NCBI GenBank assembly: GCA_019671005.1
Contig: CM033745.1
Location: 20,946,921-21,010,920, forward strand
Direction: 5' to 3'
Length of the DNA: 64,000 nt
Origin: Hibiscus mutabilis
Taxonomy: Eukaryota > Streptophyta > Magnoliopsida > Malvales > Malvaceae
Notes under the pieces: generated by a model
The model's database searches: none
Told to the model about the DNA's origin: nothing
Seen by the model: the letters and a program-made list of their open reading frames with translations, nothing else
Part shown: one piece after another, positions 37,229 to 49,065 of the stretch
How positions within the stretch are numbered: position 1 is the first letter of the stretch
Layout: every line of letters begins with the position of its first letter
Program-made: the position numbers and the translations under genes

Positions 37229-37516
37229 AATATGACCTTAAGCATATTGAAACAGGGGTCAACGGTCAAGTCAAATTAGATCAACCCGTACCGATACAAC
37301 CCTTAGGTGTTTTGATACGGTGTCTGTTAATTTTGTTATCTTGTACCGATATTGGTTAAGCTGTATTGAAACGAAATCTGATAGCTTCGAATTAAGGCTT
37401 TAATCGTGCATATCCATATCAATACATCCCCTTGGTTTTTTGATGCGGTGATAGTTAATTCTGTTAATGGGCTATGAACATTGTTTTAAATAGTTTACAA
37501 ATTGGCCATTAAGTAT
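37229..37516 (+). mobile_element. 3' LTR of chromovirus I, second part
   Basis: It matches 16850-17010 of the 5' LTR (shared stretches include GGGGTCAACGGTCAAG and ATGGGCTATGAACATTG) with an extra block of palindrome-like repeats (about 37330-37445) that is not at the same place in the 5' LTR. It ends abruptly at 37516; the last 350 bases of the LTR are missing. Confidence 0.87.
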
Positions 37517-38385
37517 TGCTTGGTTAGGCGCTAAGATTATAAATTAAGCGCTCTAGGGAGGCAACCCTAATCTTTTAATTCATTTATTTTTGTTAGTTTG
37601 TAGTTAGTTTTGCATTAGTATTTTTAGATTTGATTGGTTTATTAGTGTCTTCATCTTTAGCAGGAATTACTAAGGGAAAGAAAAAAACTACGAAAAAAGA
37701 AAAGTAAGGCTTCTCAAGGAGCAACGAGTTGAAGATAATGCAAGAAGGTCGTCCAAAATAACCCACTATAACAAAGAAAACCACTGTTACCAGACCCACC
37801 CCGACAAGTGCACTTGCCGCGGCAATGCCCTAGGTGCTAGCAGATTTAAATCGTAGTCCTTTTGTTACATCAATTTGATCGGTTGGAGGCAAGGCATCAA
37901 ATGTTTTGGTGACACATGAATGACTAAGATATCGCTCTGGAGAGAATTCTATTAGAGATTAATCTGACGTGCAAAGTGGTTTTTCCTATGTTTCCTGCCG
38001 AGTCACTTGCCACGGTAACAAAAGCTAGAATTCTGTGCCAGTTATGAGTGACATTGTCGCGGTCCCAAAGACACCACCTATGCACCATTGAAGTCCCACC
38101 TCCGAATGTGCCATCAAAGACAACATTGAAACATAAAACTTTACCACTAGACAAAGCTAAGAAGAAGGGTGGACCGATTGAGGAGGTCGAGGAACTTGTG
38201 GACAGTGATCATGCACCAACTCCACCACTAACAGCAAGGCGAGGCAAGAAACGCCTCAAGATGTCATGGCAAGCCTAAATTTCATAGCAAGTCTAATTGT
38301 CGTGGCAAGTATAATTATCGTAGCAAGTCTAATTGCCGTGGCGAGACTAATTGTCATGGCAAGGCTAATAAATTACAAGTATGTA
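37517..38385 (+). pseudogene. Athila-type 3' region with ORF2-like remnant
   Basis: It begins with the GGGAGGCAACCC motif typical of the region after Athila integrase. A T-rich stretch and a possible splice acceptor (TCTTTAGCAGG near 37655-37665) lead to a lysine-rich reading frame, as in Athila second reading frames. No membrane segment or envelope motif can be identified. A perfect palindrome TTGCCGCGGCAA is at 37814-37825 with degenerate copies downstream, then a tandem 18-bp repeat. This would be the 3' end of the Athila copy whose gag starts at 10053. It is cut by LTR remnants at about 38386. Confidence 0.6.
38263..38369 (+). repeat. 18-bp tandem repeat, six units (hexapeptide-type)
   Basis: Units of 18 bases start at 38263, 38281, 38299, 38317, 38335 and 38353; consensus GTCGTGGCAAGTCTAATT. 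In one frame they give a six-residue pattern C-R-G-K-S-N. The core is related to TTGCCGCGGCAA. A less regular 18-base periodicity of similar sequence occurs in Athila gag near 43297-43355. Confidence 0.9.
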
Positions 38386-38969
38386 ATCTATCTCTTGTGT
38401 GCTTGGCAACACTTCTTAGTCTGATTTACTCCTAAACCGGGTAAGGGATGTTACCAACTTGAAATTTGTAATAAGACTTATTCAGGCAAAGGCTTATAGC
38501 TTAATGATATCGTTTGAAAGATTTTGATTTTGTTTGGACAATTAAAATCTATATGATAAAGACAAGTCTATTTAAAATTTGATTGAGAACATATGCATGC
38601 TTTTAAGTTCTTTCGAATGGATTAAACAAATTTAAGATCTTGTAAGAATAAAGGGAAAATTTGTGAGGCATAAATTTGATAGAGTTCTTTAAAAATGGAT
38701 AATATATGTATTATATCTATGCTTGATAAGTGAAAATAGTTTCATGCTAGTATCAAAATGACCTAGTTGGTAATACATAGCAAGTTAAATATTCGATATG
38801 TTATAATAAAGTTGTATGACTTAATTTGATTTAAGAAAAATTTTGTAAGCCTCTTGAACTAGTGAGAATTTTTTATTTTGATCATGTGATTTTTGCTTGT
38901 GATTTCTATGTTTTGTTCTGATGACATCTTCGATCCCGGTTTTCTTTCGAGTCGAATAGAGGGTGTTAC
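38386..38969 (+). mobile_element. Chromovirus LTR 3' tails (two ends)
   Basis: One LTR-like end (ACCGGGTAAGGGATGTTACC) lies near 38433-38452 and a second (AATAGAGGGTGTTACA) ends at 38969. The second resembles the end of the 4.7 kb LTR (TTTTCTTCTAAGCCGGG at about 37115). No LTR start is seen, so these are 5'-truncated pieces. The stretch 38453-38969 is otherwise AT-rich without coding signal. Confidence 0.55.
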
Positions 38970-40800
38970 AACGAGCCTCTGTGACATATGCACGACATCG
39001 ACTTGGCAGCAATGGACGTGGCAGAGTTTCCTGACGTGCCTGACTTTGGCTTCAATGGTTCTTACATTATAATAAAAAAGATTACTTGGGGCAAGGGATG
39101 CAATTCAGAACAAGCGACGAAGCAAAAGGTGTTGTTGAACACTACAACATACGTAATGGTGTGCATTCCAAGGTGATGTACTCGACATCAAAGAAATAAA
39201 TATATGAATGTAAATAGAAAGTGGCACAAGGATGTAACTGGAAGGTCCGTGTCCAAAAGATGAAAGAGGAAAGACAACATCTGGGTGATTACAGTCTACA
39301 ACGGCCCTCATACTTGTTGTGCCATCAGTTATAGGTAGGATCATCCAAACCTGGACTAAAAAATCATCATCATGACCGTCTAAACAATTGTCCAAGCAAG
39401 CCCTAAAGTCACTATTTCTGCGTTGAGGACGCATATTATGAATGTATATGAGTACACTCCATCATACAAAAAGACTTGGAGGGGAAGAAACAAGGCAATC
39501 ATTAATTTGCATGGGGAATGGGATGCTTCTTACAATGAGCTTCCAACTTGGATAAACATCATGAAGAAATACAACCGCAGAACGATCATAGATCTAAAGA
39601 CTGAACCATACTACAAGAACGATCGCGTGGTTCCTGATTTCTGCCAATTCAAACGACTTTTTTAGACATTTCCTCAGTGTATTAATGCGTACAAGAACTG
39701 CAAGCCTGTCGTGCAAATCGATGGTACATTCTTGTATGGAAGATACAAGCAAGTGTTTTTGTTAGCCGTTGTTTGACAGGAATCACAAAATAACACCCAT
39801 AGCGTTCGCACTCATGCCTAGAGAAGATACTGAATCATGCAAGTTTTTCCTTAAGAAGCTGCGCCATTATATTATAAAAAAAGATCGAGTTTTCTTGATC
39901 TCAGATCAAGGAGGTGGGATCAAGTTAAGGATCCAATCTTTGGGGACTAAGTTTCAATCTCCAAAAATTGAACACCATTACTGCATAGGCCACATTGCTA
40001 CAAACTACCATGGTCGATATAAGAACAACGATGGATGGAGGCTCGTTATACGCATGGGTACGTATTAAGATTTGTTGTATTTATCACTACTTTCCCTATA
40101 TCTCATTTGCACACTATTTTGTTTTTTAGGGTATGAACTAGCTCACCGCAAATTTGAAAAAATTGTTCAAGACTTGCAGGAGGTGAATGATGAGGGCTAC
40201 AAGAACATTGCAAAAATTTCAAAGGAAAAATAGACCAATTCTTATGATGGCAGTTTTAGATATGGCCACATGACAACAAACTTGGCTGAGCCAATCAATT
40301 CTTCTTTGAAGGGGGTCAAAATTTGTTAGTGACCGCCATCGTGAAAGCTATGTACTTTCATTTGGGCAAGCTGTTCACAACATCGGGGAAAGAAGCTGTT
40401 GTTATGCAGCCAAAGGGCCTCACATTCCACCCGAGGATACGAGAAGATATTCAAAAAATTGTTGTTAAATCCAACATGTTGTATGTACTTCCAATGTCAC
40501 GTAATGATAACTATTTTCGTGTCTCAGAGATACCACGACCTATGCAAGTTTTTGACCCAACATCGTACAGGGTGAATCTCGAACATAGGTTGTGCGATTG
40601 TGGCTCATTCCAAGCATTGAAGCCTCCGTACGAGCATGCCATTGTTGCATGCTCCGCTTCCATGACCAATTACAAGGAATACGTGGACCCTATATACTAG
40701 CTTCATTTAGTGTTTAAGGTCTACGGAATGGAATTCCCACCAATTGGCAGGGAAACTGAATGGAATGATGAACAAATATGGACCACAATTTTAAACTTTT
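38970..40800 (+). pseudogene. MULE (Mutator-like) transposase, copy B, nearly full length, decayed
   Basis: Most complete of the two copies. In order: an acidic N-terminal part, a MuDR-type DNA-binding region (QFRTSDEAK near 39105, a CKW motif near 39218), the TWRGRNKAI block near 39475, and the transposase core. The core has DGTF (first Asp at 39719-39721), SDQGGG (second Asp at 39904-39906), HHYCIGH, and NLAEPINSS (Glu at 40288-40290). The 72-bp intron is at 40058-40129. The SWIM finger lies at about 40590-40640 (CDCGSFQALKPPYEH) with Tyr where the third Cys is expected. Stops include TAG for Trp at about 40231 and 40697. All three acidic residues survive, but frameshifts and stops make it a pseudogene. 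Confidence 0.93.
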
Positions 40801-41101
40801 GGGTTGTTTTATTTTTATACCAAGTACCCATATTTTAACATAAATATTATTATGAAACTTCACTCACTTCATTTCGATCTAACTTTTCAGCATTGCATAA
40901 TTCACCTAAAGGGTTATAATTTTGAAATTAAATAATTCATTTCAACTTAAGCATAATTTACAACTTTCAAAAATTTAAATTTTAATAAAAAAAACTTTTC
41001 TAAAACCTTTATCATTTTTTTAAAAAATTAAATATAACTGACATAATTTATAACCCAAACTTTACATCACATTCGGTTTCTTAATACCTAATCCTAAACC
41101 A

Positions 41102-41350
41102 AACTCTTTGTGCACACACGGAGAGTTCAATTTGTTTAAAACGTCGTTATGCTTAGCCCTAGAACATTGTTAAGTCAGACAGAACTCATTATGCACATAC
41201 GGCGAGTTCGATTTGGGATTAGGTTAATCCTGAGATTAAGGTTTAAACTAGATATTTACAAAACAAAAAAATAGAACTCGCATTGCGTCTATGACGAGTT
41301 TAATTAAAAATAATATATTTTTGGAACTCGTCGTGCTAGTGCGGCGAGTT
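41102..41350. repeat. Array of four degenerate hairpins (copy B)
   Basis: Units lie at 41102-41127, 41183-41208, 41275-41300 and 41325-41350, with the same outer AACTC...GAGTT arms and G/C-rich centres as copy A. Order and approximate spacing are conserved. The fourth unit is base-for-base the same as in copy A. Confidence 0.77.
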
Positions 41351-41361
41351 TACTGTAAGGG

Positions 41362-43059
41362 TGCTAGTCCGGGAAATATAGGATTTTGGATACTACTTTG
41401 GTCAAAATAGGATCCAATGGTCCTAGAAATGCCTTTAAGCCAATCTCAAATTCGTGTAGTTAGATATCTATTTTATTGATTATATGTATACTGAAATTTG
41501 AACATTTTTACATAAGTTATCTATTTCTATATCCACATGTAATATATATGTGTGTACACCCTCACAAATAGTTCTAGATATGTCAGTCTGCTCACGTTTA
41601 TAGGCCTTTGAAAGCAACAAGCTTCTTAGTGTTCTCCCCTAGATATTGCAACTACGGTGACCATAAGGATGTTTCAACCCTCACATGGTTTCATCATCTT
41701 TGCCAATGATATCAGAAGAATTCACAATAGAATGGGTCTTGTTAAGTGTAAAAAGGTACTATATTTTATACTCTTTTTACTCATATTATTGTTTAGACTT
41801 AGGCTTATTTAGTTGCATTTGTAGTAATTCATGCATAAATTCTTAGTTCTTTTGTTTATTGGGCTTGGTATTGCAATTAGTTTTTTATGGAGAAAATGCT
41901 GTTGTTTTACTTTCTTTTGTGTCGGAACGAATTACCGAGCTAATTGTCGAGCGGTTGTCAGGGTAAGTCGGAAATAAATGCAGTATTTTTTAAGATTTAT
42001 CCTTATCACATATGATAAAGGCTAGATTCAAATTATGAGCCGTTGAAGATGAAGATGAGAGAATCTTGATTCTATTAATCCTGATTTATCTCCTCTTAAA
42101 TGGGATGATATGCAAATAAGGATAGGAAATAAAGCTTGAATTATTTCCTTATCTAACCATATCTTTATATAAGGAAATAAATCCTAATTTATCTCCCCAA
42201 GATATGGATAAACCTCATCTTTGAAATTCATATTAAACTCTCCCCTCCTATAAAAGGTTGATCGCAGAAACAATGAAGAGGGAGGGAGTCAGGCGTGAAG
42301 AGTTTAGGTTTTTTTTCTCTCTCTTTAATGTTTGAGTTTATTTTCTTTGTGATTTCTTTTCACCTAAACATAAATTAGATTTAATTGGCTCGGGTTGTTG
42401 TGTTTTGTGTGTTTGAGGACGAATGATTGATATTGGTTTTTAATTCAAGTTTTTTGATGTTTATCCATTCTTGGCTTTTCATTTTATTTCAAGTGAACTT
42501 GAGAGATGGGCTTGAATGAATTTATTTATCTAAGTTCAGGAGAACTAGATTCACAAAACGAATTGGATACGGTTTCTATTTGAATCAACCGATTGGTAGG
42601 GACTAATTTGCCTTAGGGATAAGGAGTGAATTTTAGTGACTAACAAGAGTACATGATCGATGGTGTCCACCCTTGGTTAACGTAGGGATACATCACAAAG
42701 GCATGTACAATCATTAGTTCTTAGGTTAGAGATAACTATAAGGCATTCAAGAATACTCTGTGAAACATTGAAAGAAACAATTAATTGCCACAACAACTCA
42801 TTCGGCAACTACACAGCTCAACCCAATAACCCAAGCTACTATCACAATTTGGTTCATTTCTCCCTTTATTTACTTTTCTTTAATTTTAATTTATTTTACT
42901 TATTTAAAATCATAATCTACCATCACAATTTATTTCTTTTTTAGTGCAAACGATTAAAAGACAAGTTTCTTCCAATCCCTGTGGAGACGATCTTTATCTA
43001 TACTATTGCTTGTGAAGTGTATACTTGCACCTTTTGTGTTGCACTAAAATCACGCAACA
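41362..43059 (+). mobile_element. Athila-type LTR B
   Basis: It ends in CAACA at 43059 directly before an Athila primer-binding site, and has a TATA box at 42249-42255. The start is inferred (TG at 41362 after GTAAGG); it could lie further left, even upstream of the MULE. It is homologous to 1777-2699 plus 6059-6436. In this copy the site at 42290 is empty, without the solo LTR. The end shows the usual Athila GTGGAGACGATCTTTATC-like stretch near 42982. Confidence 0.72.
42249..42255 (+). promoter_or_regulatory. TATA box of Athila-type LTR B
   Basis: TATAAAA in the same context as at 2662. About 0.8 kb separates it from the primer-binding site, giving a plausible R-U5. Confidence 0.55.
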
Positions 43060-43065
43060 AGTTTT

Positions 43066-43083
43066 TGGCGCCGTTATCGGGAA
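43066..43083 (+). promoter_or_regulatory. Athila primer-binding site
   Basis: TGGCGCCGTTATCGGGAA differs by one base from the TGGCGCCGTTGCCGGGGA-type site that marks Athila elements (I recall it as tRNA-Asp type). It follows ACAAGTTTT, which is also characteristic. Confidence 0.9.
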
Positions 43084-43184
43084 TTGGCAATAATGACTTT
43101 ATTTTTAATTTCTTGCACTTTTATTTTACATTGTTATTTAATTCAAGGGGTTGACCTCATTTTGCAGGTTTTGCACTTGTGTAT

Positions 43185-44421
43185 GACCAAAGCAAGACCT
43201 ACATCTCAAGATTACCCGCTTGAACAAAAAATCAAATGAGTTTTCTATACTGGAAGACTAAACCAGAAATTTATGGAAAAGCAGCCAGACAATCCAGAAT
43301 GCCCATGGCAATCAGAATGCCCTCGACAATAAGCATGTCGCGGCAAGAGACAATGCATTTCTAGCAGAGCAACCTGTTCGTGTATGAAACAGACCCATAT
43401 GAGATTATCTACTTCCAGATCTTGATGATCTTAAACCAGGCATTGTCACTCTTGAGATCCAAGCTGCACAATTTGAGTTGAAGCCGATTATGTTCACCAT
43501 GCTCAACTCAATTGGACAATTTGGCGGTTCACCTCATGAAGATGCCGAACAACATTTAAGAGCATTCTTAGAAGTTTGTAGCACTTTTCATCAACAAGGA
43601 GTCCATGAAGATGTCTTAAAGATAAAACTATTTCCCTATTCACTAAGGGAAAGGGCATGAACATGGTTGAACGGTGTACCACCTGAATCATGGAAATCGT
43701 GGGACAAGTGATAATGTTCTGCAACGGAGTGAATGCGCCAACTAGGATGATGCTAGATGCCTTGGCAAATGGCATTCTCCTAGACAAATCACCTGAGGAA
43801 GCATTAGAAATCTTTGTTAGACATTGCAACAATGATTACTAGTTCCCCACCACCAAGAAAGGACCGACGAGAAGAAATGCCACGATAATTGAGCTTGATT
43901 CATCGGATGCTATTTCAGCACAACTTGCTACATTAACTAACATAGTTAAGAATTTTTAGTGACCCAACGATACACAGAACTTCAAGGTAGCTGATTCATT
44001 TTGTGTTTTAAGTAATACTAATCATGATTCTTCTGAATATCCATAGAATACGGAGTCAAGTTATTATGTAGGGAATTTCAATCGGAACGACAATCCATAT
44101 TCCAACACATATAATCTAGAATGGAGGAAGCACCCAAAAATATTTTTAGTAAGCAGGATGGCTCCAACAATCTACCCCGCTAGAACACAGTATCATCAAG
44201 CTTTCAACAAAACTTGCCATGACAACAAACTCAGTTGCCACAACAACAATCATCATTAATATGTCCTTCAAAAACAACTTTGAATGCTTCTATGCTTAAG
44301 ACTGAGTCTTATATCGCTGAGACTAGTAATTTTATGAAAAATACTGACTCTTTTATAAACATGGCTGAGATGACGATGCAGAGCCAAGGAGCAATGTTGA
44401 AATCTTTGAAGACACAGGTTG
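43185..44421 (+). pseudogene. Athila-type gag, N-terminal two-thirds, broken
   Basis: The probable start is the ATG at 43183-43185. An Asn/Ala-rich stretch with 18-base periodicity lies at 43297-43355. The conserved gag core follows: FELKPIMFTMLNSIGQF near 43470, then KIKLFPYSLRERA and TWLNG with a TGA between them at about 43659. Further on are the SPEEALEI-type helix near 43792, a Gln-rich linker near 44210-44260, and the MQSQGAMLKSLKTQV stretch that ends at the T insertion. The gag reading frame would continue at 10053-10057, where the same GGTTG occurs. Frames are broken several times. Confidence 0.9.
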
Positions 44422-46659
44422 TGTAACCCCCTCGACCCGGCCTAGATGCCCGACCAAACTGAACGAGCTACATTAGGTTTGTCGAGAAACAAGCACAGTC
44501 CATTTTTTTCTTTTTATCTTGTCTAGATGCTCGATTATTATCCTACATGTTCATACTTGTAGCGAAGGTTAACTCATAGGAAACGAACATCAAAAAGATA
44601 ACCAATTGATTAAATAAGCATTATAAGGACTAAAATGTAATTTTGGAAAACTTTGAGGGCTTTGCTGTACTTAATTTACCAATCGTCAATTAGTCAAGTT
44701 ATATGCTTTCTTGCCAAATTTCAACTTAAAATGATCATCCAAGCTCAATCAATTGCAATTACAAGATTTAGGGACCAAAACGCAAGAACCAGAAACTTCA
44801 GTCTATGACATTAACAAAATTAACAGAAGAGGGTATTGTTACACTAAAGCATTTATCGGTACGCATTGAATATTTGCAAAACAATTTACTCAAAATAGGA
44901 AGACCGTACTTATGCAGCTTTAGGTGTATCAGTATACTTTAACAAATCATTTTTCGAGAATCATCAACCCGTACCGGTACGGCCTTAAACGTATCGGTAC
45001 GCGGGGTTTTCATAAAATTCCAGTAGCTAGCCCTAAGAGACCGTACCAAAATCCCAACCACCGTACCAAAACCCCTTGCCCAAAATTACCTAGTCGTACC
45101 AATACGGTCCCTTGCGTATCGATACGCTTGGGCCTATAATGTCACAATTCCCAAAATTTTCAATCGAATCTAGATGCATCAAATTCCTAGCAAGTCATCC
45201 ATAAGAATATCATCAAATCAAAAGGCAAACCATGCCATTTGCACAAAACATCAAAACTTGAAACATGGTAAACACTTCAAAACCAATTCTATAGACATGC
45301 TTCCTAAAAACCAACCACCAAACATACCAAATTGGCACATAAGGCATATATCAGTATGTTCAATAAACCAAAGCTTCACAAACATCATAAAAAACATGTT
45401 AAGTCCATAACAACATGGAAACGATCCATATTCAACAAGATGCAATCCAAGGTAATACCTATAGCATCATTACTTACTAGCATAGCTTAAACATCATGCT
45501 TCCAAACAACATATAAGAATCATATCACAACATATTAAACCAGTTCAAAACCATTAAAAACTCAAATAAAAATCACCCAAAATAGGCGAACACATTACCT
45601 TATTAACAGAAAATAAAATTGAGTCTCACACTCAAAGATAATCTTGGTCTTGGATCTTCTTTGCCTTGTAAATGCTGCCCTACAATTTTAGGGCTCTGCA
45701 TCATTGGGAAAAAGAGAGCGTAAGAACAAATTATTAGTGATGATGCTCATAACCAAACAATGATGCATTTGAAAACTATTTGAAAACCAAAACCACTTGT
45801 TTTCAAAACATGCTTAATGACCAAAGCATTTTCATTGTTTCCAATCTGAAACATGTATAACAATCCTTATGCAACATCAAGTATAAAATCCATGCTTATC
45901 ACCAAAGCATTTATAAAAGGAGTACAAGCATTATAAAATCTTACTCAACATAAATGTTCCCATATATTGACATTTATAGTGACCCCTGGTAGACAATCCT
46001 CTACCCTTGGATAGACAATCCTCTATCCTTGGATGAACAATCCTCTATGCATACATCAGATACACAAATAACACATGATGAACAATCCTCCACCACAACT
46101 CATACCATGCCAATCTGCATGATATCACAAACCTTGCCAATCCATAAGATTTACCAGCACTTAGGTTAGCCAATCCACATAACCTCAAGTGATAACCTAA
46201 TCGTTCGAGTAGCTAATCTGCTATACCTCAAGGACCCATGGACACGATCTATTTTGAACATATATTATAGCGCACTTTAATCCTATGGCATGTCAACTAT
46301 ATCCGAATGTTTCTCATCTTGCCACATAGCCAATATATCATTTCCAAAACCATTTACTTATTGTTTTACAATGCTTTACACAAAACCACCACATATGCAA
46401 AACCACAATGCGAAGTAATAACACATTCCTTTAAGGAATAAATCTCAATGCTCACTAGCATTAACATACTTGATATCCATTGCATATGTATTTAAAACCA
46501 TGCATTTAAAGTAAGTAAATCCAACCATGTTTAAATCCAAAACATGAAATCCACATGTTCATATCCGAACCGATATTCAAGAGAAAAAAGAGGGAAACTT
46601 ATTTCCGAACTTAGGTAAATGTTCACACTTATCCTAAACTCTCAACATCATTTGCAAAC
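44422..46659 (-). mobile_element. 3' LTR of chromovirus T, 3' part
   Basis: The LTR end on the minus strand is GAGGGGGTTACA at 44422. 45370-45690 is closely similar to 9160-9470 of the 5' LTR. It carries a palindrome cluster (44855-45130) and a 22-bp tandem repeat (45990-46050). It is interrupted at about 46660 by an unrelated island. Confidence 0.87.
45990..46050. repeat. 22-bp tandem repeat, three units
   Basis: The unit TAGACAATCCTCTACCCTTGGA starts at 45990 and 46012, with a partial third at 46034. Related CAATCCTC and GCCAATCC pieces continue to about 46180. It sits in the LTR at a position similar to the repeated modules of other LTR families here. Confidence 0.9.
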
Positions 46660-49065
46660 TGTAGCGATGTCTTTTTTCTTCAATCACTATATAAAAAGCG
46701 TGGGTGTTTTCGAAAAGGTGTTTGAAAGATGTTTGTGATTTTTTTGGATATAAAATATTTATTCCGTGGGGTTTTTAAACAACCGCATTTTAAAAAAATG
46801 GAGTCGCCACCGACCACTTAGGTAGGCCGGACACCATAAAACCAGAGATTCAAAAAGACAAGGTTCGGGAGTCGGTTACGGATGGGGAAGGATTAGCACC
46901 CCCACACCGCCTAAAATTGGTACTTTAATAATTACCGCTTTATTAATATTGGATTTTTCGGATTAGAGTGACAATTATTTTAAAATTCGGTCATAATTGC
47001 GAATATATTTTAAGGGTCCCGTTACCCGAGAATAAACGCCCAACCACTATCACTACGCTTGATACTGGCCCCGTTTACGCTCGGATAAAAGGACTCCGCA
47101 TTAACAAGTTATATCTCGATATGCAATCTTAGTGGCAAAAACGTAAAACATGGCAAAATGTTTAAATATAATAAATATTGACATACCAGAATACTAATTC
47201 AACATAAATGATATTCTAGACTAAAACATGTATATATACATATTATTCTAAATAATAGATAAAAACAACTATAATATGTCAAAATAACAAGGCAGGAATA
47301 AGTACATATAGACGAAAAAATATTTCAAAAAGACATGCATACTGGTAATAAAGCATATTTCAACATATACGGGTCCACATATCGTACAAAAAGGGCAAAT
47401 ACACTAACATGTAACCCTAAAAAAACAAGAAAACACACACATATAAAATACAAAATACGCCATGTACGAATCAACTAAAACATAACATGCTTAATATGAG
47501 TAACCGGATAAAAGACGCATGACCATTATAATCTTAATACACATATATATGTAAACATAAAATACGAGTCATATACGAGGGACATAAAATAAAATAAAAT
47601 AATAGAATACATCAACATATACGATTATAATACGAACATTAGTATTTACAAAGAATACAGGACTGAAATGAAAGAAAAACAAAAGTCAGTGGCAGAAATT
47701 AAAGAGCAATAATGTAATTTAGGGACGAAATTGCGAAACAAACAAAACCTAAACGGACCATAATTGTAATTAGACCAAGGGGCAGACCCAAAGTGAAAAA
47801 TTCAAAAACGCGGGATGGTTAAGGGTGTAATTTTACCATTCAGAAACTGATTCGGTGTAATTTAGGGACTAGATTGTAACTTTTTGAAAAATCAGGGGGA
47901 CTAGAACTGTGATTATACCATGCGGCAAGACAAAAATGAAAATATTGAAAACGCGGTGGGATTAAGTGTGTAATTTACCCATTTAGCAAAATAAAAACAA
48001 CTATAAAAGCCCCCCTTTAAGGCCGAAACCAAATTTTTGGCCATTCGTTTCATTTCTTCAGTTTTAATATAGCTTAGGTTCTTCTTTTTCTCTCATTTGT
48101 TCTTATAATACCTAGAATCCGGCGGCCGGCCGCCTTATTCTCCGCCGCTAACCGGCGCCGGCGAGCCTCCAAACGACACCAAAATGACCACTATTTCATC
48201 CTCAACATGAATCTGTGGTTGGATTCAGAGGATACCCCCTTATTTACCCTAGATCTAGGAAATACGAACCAAAAAAAAAGTTTTAAACCTAAAATATAAC
48301 TACCAGGGGACCTTCCCCTCCCTTTAGTTCACCAGATCTGGCTTGTAGAAGCCGAAAGGCTTATCACCGAGGAACGAAAGACCCACAAACGACGGCGGTA
48401 AGACTACTTTCCTCTTTTATTTCTGTTTTTTTTTCGTATATGCATGTAAAGAAAACAAGAAAGAAAAAGAGACAAAAATTTACCACTGGACTGTCTTTTG
48501 ATTATCTTCGATGTTTACAACTTTCAGATTTTTTTTTGTATTACAAGATCTCCGTTCTCTTTTTTTTTGTTACTCTCCTTCTTTTTTTTCGCTAATCTCC
48601 GTTACAAAAGCCCCGTTTCATATATATTATTGTCCCTGTTTGTTGCAAGTTGCATCTTCTTTTCAGATCTGAACTGACACTTTGCTTGTTGTCTTGGGCA
48701 TATTTTGAACGCGGGGACTGAATATCGGCGCGGTGGCGGTGTGGTCATTCTGCCAGCGGCCAGACGCGTTTTCGGCCGTTAGATCAGATCAGATCTAACG
48801 GTCGAGATGGCTTGAAGAACGATCAGCCTGGATGAAGCCTCGATTCGATGAGACGGCTTCAGATTTCGCCACGTGGAGCTCCGCAGTCGAGGAGTCAGAA
48901 CGCGTGGATCTTACGCGCGCGTGGGATGTTAAAGCGACCGCGCGTGGCACTCGAACGGTCCATACGTGTGGAACACGCGCCTGGCAGATATTTTTGACCT
49001 CCTGGTTGCATCGTGGCCGTTGCATCGTGGCCGTTGGATCAGATATTCTTCAATCTATTTATACT
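46660..49065 (+). mobile_element. Nested GC-richer island, probable Tat/Ogre-like LTR
   Basis: It interrupts the T LTR. It contains GGAGTCGCCACC (46801-46812), GGGAGTCGGTTACGG and GGATTAGCACCCCC within about 150 bases, a set that I associate with LTRs of plant Tat/Ogre-type Ty3 elements. A TATAAAAGCCCCCC promoter-like site is at 48004, followed by a pyrimidine-rich leader and CCGGCGGCCGGCCGCC at 48120. 48670-49030 is clearly GC-rich with a short tandem GTTGCATCGTGGCC. A TG at 46660 is a candidate start; the right end is only known from where T LTR homology resumes. No coding domain seen. Confidence 0.5.
48004..48010 (+). promoter_or_regulatory. TATA box within the nested island
   Basis: TATAAAAG lies just before a C-run and a CT-rich tract, the layout of a plant LTR core promoter. 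Confidence 0.5.

Noticed and set aside
37517..38385. Envelope gene of an Athila element
   Set aside because: The position fits, but there is no signal peptide, transmembrane segment or glycoprotein-like cysteine pattern. I keep it only as an ORF2-like remnant.
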